Source: Cyathus striatus (taxonomy: Eukaryota > Basidiomycota > Agaricomycetes > Agaricales > Nidulariaceae). From it: a stretch of 64,000 nt of DNA. A model generated the notes under the pieces. The model did not search any database and was not told where the DNA came from. It worked only from the letters and a program-made list of their open reading frames with translations. Shown piece after piece: positions 54,853 to 64,000 of the stretch (the stretch's first letter is position 1; each line of letters begins with the position of its first letter). A program made the translations under genes and the position numbers. The stretch lies in NCBI GenBank assembly GCA_025738555.1, contig JAOVFP010000023.1:620001-684000 (forward strand), given 5' to 3'.

Positions 54853-55020
54853 CTCAATCATGAGGCAACTGGGCTTCCCATGGCACTTGTAGCCATTGGT
54901 GCATTGCTTGTTGGGAGCATTGCATGGACAGGCGGGCAGAAAAAAGGGAAGGATATCAAATGCAGTGAAGAACTTGGGCAGGGCTGCGATGTCTCCCTGG
55001 TTCTCAGTCTTTGACATTGG
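54853..55020 (+). pseudogene. Phosphatidylserine decarboxylase relic, 3' part
   Basis: CTCAA followed by NHEATGLPMALVAIGALLVG, SIAWTGGQKKGKDIK and EELG, continuing directly from VLYL at 41198. In active enzymes the Gly-Ser autoprocessing site that forms the pyruvoyl group follows closely; here the frame decays (FDIGAIIQ in another frame) and no Gly-Ser motif is seen. Pseudogene. Confidence 0.75.
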
Positions 55021-55186
55021 TGCAATAATACAGGTATTGTTTATGTTACATTATTACCCTTCAAGTCTCAATACCCCAATGTAATCGAGAATATCAAGTG
55101 GCTTATCAAGGAGGTCTCCGAATCAAATCAAAAAACAGGAGTCATTATTGGTAGTTCCTCTGCTCTGAGAATCAAAGTACAACATA

Positions 55187-55577
55187 CTGTATCAATTTGA
55201 ATAGATCGTCAGTCACGCGTCACGGACCCCTCCTGACGTGCCGAAATTTGGTGCTTGTCACGCGTCATGAAGGCAACTGACGAAAGGTTTAGTTGTCACA
55301 AATTTACATAAAAAATTCGCCAACATGGGATCTATCCAACAGTTTCACAGCTTTTTCGCTTAAATTTTCGTCCTGAGCACGTTTAAACACATTTACAGCT
55401 AAGCTACTACATATCTCATCATGTGCATATTGAATTTCTATGAGATAAAACACACACATTTGATGAATATGCTGAAATTTTTTGCGCGTCACACTGTACT
55501 TCCCAGTTGACGAAATGTCTCACTGGTTGGGCCTGTCACGCTCCTTGAGGGGTGCCGATCTATTCGAATTGATACAG
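55187..55577. mobile_element. TA-flanked MITE (Tc1/mariner-like), 391 bp
   Basis: Ends CTGTATCAATTTGAATAG and, inverted, CTGTATCAATTCGAATAG, near-perfect over more than 20 bases, flanked by TA on both sides (55185-55186 and 55578-55579). Internal TCACGCGTCA repeats near the left end. A 62-codon minus-strand ORF inside shows no domain I recognise. Confidence 0.8.
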
Positions 55578-55599
55578 TAATTTGTTCAAGGTAAGTAAC

Positions 55600-55963
55600 A
55601 AACCTTATTAATTTTAACCTATTTTATACTTCCTAACTTTCCTCTATCCCCAGCCTCAACGTGAGTTACCCAATGGGTACCACACTGACCGTAAGTCCAG
55701 CACCTGCCCTACAGTTAAAATGAACTTATCTCATATATCATCTTCGTCAGATTGCGACCTATTACTCAACTTGCCTATTACCACAGGAGAAGCTTGCTGC
55801 AGCTCATAAATTTGTTCACCCAGCTGTATACGACGTTAACGGTCACGGTATTCATCCTAGAAACTACCAGCACCAGCTCGTTAATACTACTGTTGAAATT
55901 AACTTTCAACTAACACATTACGTTACACCTCAGGGACAAAATGTGGTACAGTGCGACCATTAA
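55600..55963 (+). other. Unrecognised exon-like segments
   Basis: After the MITE the host sequence shows a GTAAGT donor (55590), an acceptor CCCCAG before CCTCAACGTGAGTTACCC, another donor/acceptor pair and a last open segment (EKLAAAHKFVHPAVYDVNG ... VQCDH-stop, ending near 55963). Upstream, an open frame (PFKSQYPNVIENIKWLIKEV) is interrupted by the MITE. It looks like the 3' end of a gene, possibly the tail of the decarboxylase or another relic. I do not recognise it. Confidence 0.3.
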
Positions 55964-56529
55964 AAAGCGAACCTTGTCGTAATTCGTGTCATCCTTCCGC
56001 CCCCTCCAGTACCTACTGTCAACCTCCCTCTTGCCATAACTTCCATCCTTCCCCCTCATACCCTTTGTTCTCAACTCAACCTCATCTCCATGCACTGCAC
56101 GAACAAAGTCTACAATGTTAGCGACAAGAACAAACCACATACTTCCTTCCACGACATAGTTCACCTAACGTTCAACTACCTGACATTCAAATTTAATATA
56201 TATTTATTATCTATCGTATCTGTACCTAACTACTTGTACAACTAGCAACGCATAAATTTATTCTTCATAGCCAAGCAAGGTTGTCGTCGACGCAGTCGGC
56301 AATTCCCAGTCGGAATTTACTGCCAAAAAGCTTGCAATTTCGAGCTCTATAATTACTAACTAAAGTTAGTGGGAAATTATTAATATATATAAAAACGTAT
56401 ATTGGATTATTGTACAAGATGTGGGTCGTTAAATTTTATCGTCTTTTGTGAGTGATAGTACAGTGAGATGCGAAAAAAAATGAAGCAGGTTGAAGGTTAC
56501 AATAAACATAAATAATACAATCGCCAGGG
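55964..56529. other. Gene-free spacer with a dispersed repeat
   Basis: About 56272-56385 matches the repeat at 16235-16345 (TACTGCCAAAAAGC, then ACTAACTAAAGTTAGTGGGA). Otherwise nothing supportable; an 84-codon minus-strand ORF (55910-56164) has no recognisable domain. Confidence 0.4.
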
Positions 56530-57126
56530 TTAGACGCTGTAATCGGATTCGGTGTCGGATGAGGACGCAGGGCGGCCATGAGTTGGACTTTGAAGATTTT
56601 CGAGTTCTAATAAACAGTGCCCTTCCTTCCATTTTTCTGAAGGCTCATGTGCACGGACAATTTTCCACCCCATGTAAGCCGTGCATGTCGCACAACTTAT
56701 TTCTTGCATGGTGTGGGCACCTGTCGCCATGAGTTGGACTCTCGGACGAGACAAGGAGACGTTGTAGCTGTGTTAGACGTTGAGCATTGAGAATTAAGAG
56801 ATGGCGAGCATACACACGTTTCCATGAACAACGAAGCCATTCCTATGAACCCTCTGAACGATCGGGCGTTAGGCGGTATCTGTTATGTAATCTATTAACA
56901 GACAGATAGGCATGGTCCAGCCAAAATTATAACTAACCAACTTGGAAGGGAGTGATACGTTGTGGGAGGTTATGCAACTCTGGCATTTCTTGCAGACCAA
57001 AGCCTTCGGGATCTGGGGTAAGGGACGGGAGACGCGGCGAGCAGAAGGAGGGACAGGTGGGAGGGGAAGTCGACGTGGACCAGGACTTTTGCTCGGAGAA
57101 GACGAATAACGGTGTTCGTCGAGCAT
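56530..57126 (-). CDS. Yippee-like zinc-binding protein
   Basis: Yippee/Mis18/cereblon-fold family, a small zinc-binding protein of poorly known function. Three exons: 56942-57126, 56818-56853 (36 nt) and 56530-56767; 459 nt, 152 residues. A Pro/Ser-rich N-terminus (MLDEHRYSSSPSKSPGPRR) precedes the domain: VCKKCQSCITSHNVSLPSKG (first CxxC), LFMETYNVSL, LMATGAHTMQEISCATC (second CxxC), then MGWKIVRAHEPSEKWKEGH and LLELENL. The middle exon is required to join SKGF to NVSL. Divergent from allantoinase across 613 bp. Confidence 0.93.
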
Positions 57127-57739
57127 CTTTGAAGCGAAAACAAACTGAGAAGGGTTTTTGAGGAGAGAGGATTGGAGGATGCAAGATATATGTACTGGAA
57201 TGATTGATGAGTGTTGGGATCTATATTAGGGCTGTGCCAGCCCCTGGGCCAATGACCTGTATCTGTATCATCAAAGAAGGTACGCAGTGAATTCGGTGGG
57301 ATCTCTATTCATAGCAAATCGCACGATGATTAATAGCTTCACAGCTTGCATGTAAGATGAGACATTCCCTGGTTGACACCTTAGGACTCGACTGGTCCAG
57401 AGAGCAAAGAATCAGTTGAGCCATGCAGGCAGGCAAACAAACATGAGGATTGTGGTGAGCGGTGGGCGATGGTGTGGTGAGTATGAAACAGCTGGTATCC
57501 GTTTCGAATGAGACTCGGTCTGATAGCAGATGGCCAAAGCCAGGTGGGGACATTTCTGACGCTTCGTTTATGCAGGCGGGACCCAAACGTGATGGCGGCA
57601 CACCCGTCCCTTGTTTATCTTCGGCCTCCCGCACAAACTCTGAAACCGGCAGAGTGATCCGCACGTGCCAAAGCTCGGTTCATATTTCGTAACACTGTCA
57701 CTAGTTACTAGTAACTTGCTTCCCGAACTTGTTCCTGTA
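57127..57739. promoter_or_regulatory. Divergent intergenic region, Yippee and allantoinase
   Basis: 613 bp between two divergent starts. No clear regulatory motif by eye. An open minus-strand frame of 119 codons (57305-57664) has no recognisable domain and overlaps the likely promoter, so I leave it out. Confidence 0.4.
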
Positions 57740-59368
57740 ATGCCTAGCATTACTGTATGTACAGGGTTCCGCATTCTACTTCCAGACTCCAGCGAGCCCC
57801 AGCCTGCCACCATCACGGTCGATGCGACCACCGGCAAAATCACCCACGTCCGCAAAGAACATCTTATCCGAGATGAGACACTCGAGTTAGAGTTAGATGC
57901 AGACATCACCTGGATCGATGCCGGCCACAAGTTCGTCCTCCCCGGTCTCGTAGAGTTTGCCCCTTTTTTCTCTTCTTCTCTTCTTTTGCTGATGGATTCT
58001 GTTCATCTGTCAGTGCTCACGTCCATCTCAATGAGCCTGGTCGAACAGATTGGGAAGGCTTTTGGACAGGTACCCGTGCTGCGGCTTCCGGTGGAATCAC
58101 AACTGTGGTCGATATGCCGCTCAATTCCATACCGCCTACGACGACGGTGGACAACCTGAGAGCGAAGCGAGATGCGGCTGAAGGACAATGTCACACCGAC
58201 CTGGCGTTCTGGGGTGGAGTTATTCCCGGAAATCAAGTCGGTGGTGATAATTTCATAGCAACAGAGCACTAAACTCGCTGACGAACGAATGACAATGACA
58301 GGAATCTTTGATCCCTCTCGTCGATGCTGGTGTGAAAGGCTTCAAATGTTTTCTCATAGAAAGTGGTGTGAAGGTATGCTCTCATGGTCACTGAGCAACG
58401 TTGACGTTATGGACTGAACTATGATCTATTACAGGAATTCCCATGCGTTTGTGAAGATGATCTTAAGTTGGCGATGGCAAAGTTACAGGTACAATGGACG
58501 GGGATTCTGAGTTCAATCGACTTAACATTTTGTTTGTCAGGGAGTACCGACTGTTTTGCTATTCCACGCCGAACTGGAAGGCGCCAGTGTTGACAAGAGC
58601 GAGAACGTGCACTTGCAGGAAGACTGTATGAAATACGGGATATTTCTGGATTCAAGGCCGCAAAAGCTTGAACTAGATGCGATAGAGTTGATTATCCGAC
58701 TGCAGAAGGCGTACCCATTACTTCGATGTCACATAGTGCATCTGTCTGCCGGATCAGCGTTGCCGGTGATTGAAGCAGCAAAGAGCGATGGACATGAGCT
58801 AACAGTGGAAACATGCTTCCATTATCTGTGTCTGGCAGCGGATAGAATACCAGATGGACGACCAGAGTTCAAGTGCTGTCCGCCAGTCCGGGACGAAGTG
58901 AACCGAGAGCAGCTGTGGGAAGGACTAAAGAAGGGCGTGATTGACTGTGTTGTGTCTGACCACAGTCCATGTGTTGCAGAGCTGAAGAAGCTGGAGGAGG
59001 GAGACGTGATGGGGGCGTGGGGAGGGATCAGCACGCTCGGACTGGGACTAAGTCTGCTGTGGACGGAGGGAAGGAAGCGCGGGGTGACGATAGGGCAGAT
59101 AGTGGAGTGGACCAGCACAAAGACGGCGGCACACGCCGGAGTAGGGGACCGAAAAGGGCAGCTGGCCGTGGGGTATGACGGAGACTTTGTGGTGTGGGAC
59201 GGCGAGGCACGATACACGGTGACGCGGGAGATGCTGGCATTCAAGAACAAGGTGTCGCCGTACGTGGGAATGGAGCTGGAGGGGCGGGTGGAAGGAACGT
59301 ATCTGCGGGGAAGACAGATATACGGGGCCGGGATGGCGGTGGGAAGGCCGGAAGGGGTGATGATGTAA
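57740..59368 (+). CDS. DAL1: Allantoinase
   Basis: Hydrolyses allantoin to allantoate in purine degradation; amidohydrolase superfamily with a binuclear metal site. Five exons: 57740-57954, 58014-58236, 58302-58373, 58435-58488, 58541-59368; 1392 nt, 463 residues, a usual length. Metal ligands: HVHLNEPG with DWEG, the carbamylated Lys in GVKGFKCFL, His in LLFHAEL, His in [11 protein letters not shown], and Asp in [24 protein letters not shown] and WGGISTLG are family motifs. I start at MPSITVCTG (57740); an in-frame Met at 57665 would add 25 residues without family similarity. Confidence 0.95.
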
Positions 59369-59640
59369 TCATGTAACTAGATAGCGAGATGAATCATTCA
59401 GACTGTCAGTGTGATCACAGTTTAGCGCTACGCTGCAGCAGCCTGCCTGCTCGAGCTCGTGGCTGCTGGCAGCTGGTCGTCCTGGATGTGCTGCCCACTG
59501 CAGACGACCACTACTCAATTGTCTCCCGGTAATGTCCTGCGTTTTCTTCACACTCTTTCTCCCCTTTTGCTCATTGTCTCCCATGCATCTAGTTCATAGC
59601 CCCCCTCGCCCCCTTTCGCCCTCTCTTCTCCCACCCTCTC

Positions 59641-61666
59641 ATGTCCCTCCTCTTCCTCTCCCTCCTCCTTCTCATCTCCCTTGTCTATGCCTACATTCCC
59701 GCACAGCCTACCAACTCCACTATCGTCGCAATCCAGGGCGGTCTCAACATCACCGACGTCTCAAAGCTTCACGTCCAGTGGTTCTCAAACGGTTCCTATT
59801 CAGAGAATGTCTCGTATCAGCTCGTAGGAAATGGCAGCAATGGTATTAGCCAGGTGCGCATGGCCATTCCCCTGCCTCTCATCGCTCACTCCAACTATCC
59901 TCTCCAAGGGCGTGCTTGTTCGCTTCTCAGAAGATATCGCCTCCGACATGACTCCCCTCAGTAGGATTTTCTTTCCCTTGCCTCTCTTCTCGTTTTACAC
60001 TATTTCTGCTTTCTGCTCTTAGCGACCACTCCCTGGATCGCCCTCGTTTCCTGCGACCGTAACGCAACTAATGCTTCCATGGAAGAAGACATCTTCACCC
60101 TCGCCCGTGACAAGGGTGCTGTGGCTGCTGTATGACCCTCTGTTGTACATTCTATCTCCACTCTAATCACCTTCTTTCAAAGCTTCTCTACTCCCTCAAC
60201 TGGGTCGCCTGCGTCATTAATCCAGAGTATGCCGATCCCGCCAACTTTCATCAAGTATTCGACATCTTTTCGACTCAAAGTCTCACAAGTGCTCACTTGA
60301 TCGAAGATCAATTTGGCCAACTCGCCAATGGCAGCATCCGTCAGTACAACGCTTCTCTCCTCGATGAGAGAGGTGTCGATGTCAATCGGTCCATACTTTT
60401 GGGCTATCCCGTCGCGCCTGGTTTTATGTATGCTGTTCTCCAGGCATACAATGCTACAGGAAATGTTTCTAGCTCGGGTCCTCCGGGTGGCAGCACCCCT
60501 TCTGCTACTTCAGGCGGCGGTCAACACAGTACCGCTCTTGCAATGTATTTTTGTCTTCGATTCATGCATTCTGTCACTTACGCTTTTCCAAAGGATTATT
60601 CTCTATGCCATCACTGGTTGCGTGTCTGCCTTATTTTGCGTTGTCATTATTTCCGGTGTAAGATGTATCACTTTTCTTAATCAAATTCCTAACTCGCTCT
60701 TTGCGCATGATAGGCTGTCCGCGCTATTCGACATCCCGAAAGATACGGTCCACGCGTACGAGGTGGTATAGATGGTGATATACCTCCACAGAGCAGGGCT
60801 CGCGGTTTGGCTCGTGCTGTGCTGGACACCTTCCCTATCGTCAAATTTGGTAACACAGCTCAATTGAGCAATCACACTAGTGATCTGGACGCGAGTAAGG
60901 ATATCGGGGGTTCTTCAAATGCTGCCGAAGCAGGAATGGTTTAAGGACATGGGAAGTTATAGATCGTTCCGATACGCAGAAGATGGACTCTCCGGCAACG
61001 TTAGGAGACGTAACGTCCGGTTCAAGATCGCCAATTACGGAAGTAGCACGTCTACCCACCGATTCCATGGATGGAGCCAGTTCATCGTTTACTCAGATGG
61101 ACTCGGGAACATATTCACAATTTCCCTCTCCTCTTCCTGCTGGACATGTAGGCGTCGTCCCGCGCAATCTCGGAGAGGGCAGTTCCAAACGCACTAACAT
61201 AGATTCGACTACCGAAAATATTGATCCAGCTTCTATCGGACGCGAGACTTGTCCGATCTGTATTGTCGATTTTGAGGAGGGAGACGATATACGAGTTTTG
61301 CCGTGTGAAGGGAAGCACTGTTTTCATCAATTGTGTGTCGACCCGTGGCTGTTAGAGCTGTCGAGTTCGTGTCCCATCTGCAGACAGGGTGAGTAGCATC
61401 TTTGGTGTACTGTGGATGCTTCACTAACTCGATCCGCAATAGATTTCCTTGCACTGGAGGCCATGCTCTCTGGAAACTTGGCAAACGATATGAACAACCG
61501 TAGGTCTACATACGATGGGCAGGGAAATTCATCTCACCACACTCACAACCGTTTCTCTCGCTACTTACGCTATGCCGTACGACGCCGCAGACGTCATGAT
61601 GAGCCAGATCCCACCGATCCTTACATGCCTACAGCTCCTGAGACTTCCATGTATCCGTCGTCGTAG
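59641..61666 (+). CDS. PA-TM-RING E3 ubiquitin ligase (RNF13/GRAIL type)
   Basis: Membrane ubiquitin ligase of the endosomal/lysosomal PA-TM-RING class. A signal peptide ([17 protein letters not shown]) leads into a lumenal, N-glycosylation-rich protease-associated domain ([42 protein letters not shown]). One transmembrane helix follows ([20 protein letters not shown]), then [14 protein letters not shown], a linker and a RING-H2 finger ([36 protein letters not shown]) near the C-terminus, ending MYPSS. At least seven introns; the one after LDA uses GTAAGG (about 60893) and is needed to join the RING exon in frame. Confidence 0.92.
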
Positions 61667-61860
61667 ATCGCACTTTGCTCTCCTTTCATCACTTTTTCGC
61701 TGGTTATTGGAATTTGTACTTCTTTAGTGTTCTGGATCACGAGTATTCTGTTAAGTAATGACTTTCATGTACGTGATAATCTGACTATATAATTATGTTA
61801 CGATATGTACGTGAAAGAGTGGAGGAGGCGTGTTTAAGCATGTTATATACATTGATATTG

Positions 61861-63757
61861 TTACATGAGTTTCATTTTATCATCACATTCCAAACCGCGC
61901 CAACCGAGCTCTCGGATCTCGTCAATACTGGGTTCTTCGTTTGTGACAGTTTCGGAAGGCCCATCCGTTGCTGTGCTATCTGAAAGTACGGACTCAGTTT
62001 CATGCGTATCATCTGTAAGATTGGGTTCATTAGATGCAGTGGGCGCCGTTGACTGAAACGTCGATTTCCGAGGAGAAGAGGGAGAGTGTTGATAACCTTC
62101 AGCTACGCTTTCCAGTGATGCTTTCAGAGCTGCCTGCAGTTCAGCATCTTCGTCATCGTACACTCTAGCTCCCGAAACACCAGATGGCATGTCGCTCCAT
62201 GTATTAGACATTTCAAAATCTTTATCTTCATCTCCAACTCTACCTCTAGAGCCACTGCCGTTCCTAATTAGAGCTTCACTCTCTGCGATTGCGCGGCGAA
62301 GATCTTCTTCTTCCTGCTCCTCTTGACGTTGTCTCTCTTCACGGCGTCTCTCGAAAGCAGCAGCGTCCTCCGGATCATGAAACAATTCACGCTGTGCCAA
62401 TTCTTGTTGTTCGCGCATCCTACGCAGCATCACAAGATTCCTTTCTCTACTGGCTTCTACCGGGTCAATGTCTGCATGGCCTGGAATATTAAGTCCTCCT
62501 GATGATGTGACGGTTGGCAGAGTTGGTGTGTGTGTACCCGATTGTGGGTGAGTGGTAGGCAGGGTATCAGTATCAGAAGGAAGAGGAATCAGAGCTCTCG
62601 CGAGGCGTGGAGGTGCACTTGAAGGCTGATCACTCAGTAACGCAGAGTCATGAGTGTTTCCCAGAAGCGAAGCTTGAAGAGCTGCTTGAAGTTCATAGTC
62701 CTCGTCCTCGATGCCCTCGATATGCTCCATGGAATGATGCTGTGATGAACTAGCACCTTGTAGCCCTGGAACTCGAGAAAGAGTGACCTCGACATTTGGT
62801 GGTTCCACGTAATCTGGTTCTGGGAAAGTGGCAACCTCATCGGCGTGTGTTCGGGGTAACCCAAGAGGAGCAGTCGGATTTGCCTGGGTTACAGCAAAAA
62901 CGGAGTAACCTATGATATATACAAATTAAATTAACGAAGAGGTGATTACACAGCATGAAGTACGAACCTTCTGCTTCTGCCTGTTGCAGCACCATCCCAA
63001 GGTATGTCTTGCTTACCCACTGTGGTGCCTCCAAAAATGAATTGAGATTAAACCACTGACCCTCTCCTGAATCAAGGCTTATATCTGACGTTGCGGGGCC
63101 AAATCTTCGTAGCGTAAACCAGTGCTGCTCCAGATTAAGTATGAAGGCTAGTTGAGTACTAGATATATATTTGGTGAATTGATGATGGGAAAGAGAATAG
63201 TTTGTTCATACTGGGGGTAATTTTGGAAGGGTCTCATCTGCTCGCTTCTCCATCTAACAAGACTAAGTAGAGGTGATATTTAAGGAATTGCTAAAGGGAA
63301 TGGAATGTCACAAAAACAGCGTACCTCAGGCCCCATACACTCAGCCCACGCTCGAGTACTTGTAAGGAGAAAAATCCTATTAAACTCTGAGTTAGCATGG
63401 TGCTTACTTTTGGTAAGGAATCAAGACGACCTGTATCATCCATATTTCTGCTCCCTGATGCAATTTCATCATCATGATAACTATCTTCCAGATCGTCTAA
63501 ATCTTGAGCAATGTGAGAGAGATCGGGCGCTGTGAACTTGGCGCAGACGGATGTTAGACTGCGGTTAATGTATGTAAATGGCAAAGACGTACGTAGTTTC
63601 CTTCTGCAAAGAGACGTGTTAGTGTTTGAAAGGTTTATATTATGGTATATTGATGCTCACGGAGGAGGGAATTGAGAGCGTGCTGGGCACATAGCATGGA
63701 GCCTGGTTCCTGCTTTTCATGGTATATAATAGATTTGAGATGTTCAAGATTTGACAT
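61861..63757 (-). CDS. Ataxin-3-like Josephin deubiquitinase
   Basis: Cysteine deubiquitinase of the Josephin family with ubiquitin-interacting motifs. Start MSNLEHLKSIIYHEKQEPG at 63757. Catalytic Cys in MLCAQHALNSLLQ, then GNYFTAPDLSHIAQDLDD, FFSLQVLERGLSVWGLRWRSEQ, catalytic His in NLEQHWFTLRRF and Asn in GQWFNLNSFLEAP. The C-terminal half has three UIM-type helices (DEDYELQAALQASLL, EDLRRAIAESEAL, DEDAELQAALKASLES) separated by Ser/Glu-rich linkers, ending KMKLM at 61861. Several short introns; the acceptor TATCTAG before TACTCAACTAG gives HTQLAFILN in frame. No polyQ tract. It converges on the RING gene, 194 bp away. Confidence 0.94.
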
Positions 63758-64000
63758 GATGTACGGGCAAAAGGTAGTGCTTGATAGTGTCGTCAGTGAA
63801 TCTAAGGGTTGGCGAGGAGCACGAGAGCGACGCGTACGCGGTAAATCAATTGCAAGTAACCTCAGCCTAGCATGTTGTAGTCACGTGAACATATGCTCGC
63901 CGGCGTCCCTTCGCGTCACACTAGCGATATACTACGCCCTAAAGCTGCAGCCCATATTTCCTCCCTCTGTATTTTATTCTGATACGACGCTCTCTCTGAA

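Noticed and set aside
57305..57664. 119-codon minus-strand ORF between Yippee and allantoinase
   Set aside because: No domain, lies in a divergent promoter region, no supporting splice sites.
58822..59250. 142-codon minus-strand ORF inside allantoinase
   Set aside because: Shadow of the conserved coding frame.

Overview
The window reads as nuclear DNA of a filamentous basidiomycete, most likely an Agaricomycete. The genes carry many short introns (about 50-70 bases, GT..AG) and several micro-exons. The gene set is fungal and chromodomain-bearing Ty3/Gypsy retrotransposons are abundant. Two gene-dense blocks (about 1-14.9 kb and 56.5-63.8 kb) flank a transposon island of about 40 kb (15-56 kb) in which elements are nested in one another.

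Left block: a partial TOM1/HUWE1-type giant HECT E3 ligase gene (minus, 3' end beyond base 1); divergent from it a SUB1/PC4 transcription coactivator (plus); then an ADCK1/MCP2-type mitochondrial ABC1 atypical kinase (minus) and a TBC-domain Rab-GAP of the Gyp5/EVI5 type (minus). Right block: a Yippee-like zinc protein (minus), divergent allantoinase (plus), a PA-TM-RING ubiquitin ligase (plus) and an ataxin-3/Josephin deubiquitinase (minus). These are ordinary conserved genes. I rebuilt their exon structures by hand from splice signals and family similarity.

Island, left to right: (a) degraded repeats and a 671-bp inverted-repeat element (15007-15677). (b) A Copia-type gag relic split by Gypsy-1 (18910-25720), which has 373-bp LTRs differing at only two bases and a TCTGA target duplication; it carries a possible ORF0, gag, a candidate -1 frameshift heptamer, pol, and a 38-residue membrane-peptide ORF. 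(c) Foldback-like element IR-1 (25933-30564): 4.6 kb with inverted arms of about 1.5 kb filled with TGTCAC-rich tandem arrays. (d) Gypsy-3 (30565 to about 36.8 kb), 5'-truncated at IR-1. (e) LTR relics including a nested solo LTR with a TCACC duplication. (f) A phosphatidylserine decarboxylase pseudogene split by Gypsy-4 (41199-54852). Gypsy-4 itself carries a 694-bp hAT-like MITE (8-bp duplication) and a second foldback-like element, IR-2 (49070-53504; 8-bp duplication CCCACCTG). (g) A 391-bp TA-flanked MITE and unrecognised coding scraps.

Three things stand out. First, IR-1 and IR-2 differ in sequence but share one architecture: related ends (AGTGTYAGC), TGATCA-rich subterminal tandem repeats (60 or 70 bp), TGTCAC arrays whose unit lengths (55 and 17 bp) are not multiples of three, and a non-coding centre. 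Second, Gypsy-3 and Gypsy-4 each carry, antisense between pol and the 3' LTR, a spliced gene encoding a Zn2Cys6-like cysteine cluster and a coiled coil. Third, damage throughout the island is dominated by CpG to TpG/CpA changes: Arg CGA to TGA stops in all three pol genes, probable loss of integrase and RNase H aspartates, and both LTR differences in Gypsy-1. This is what deamination of methylated CpG would give.
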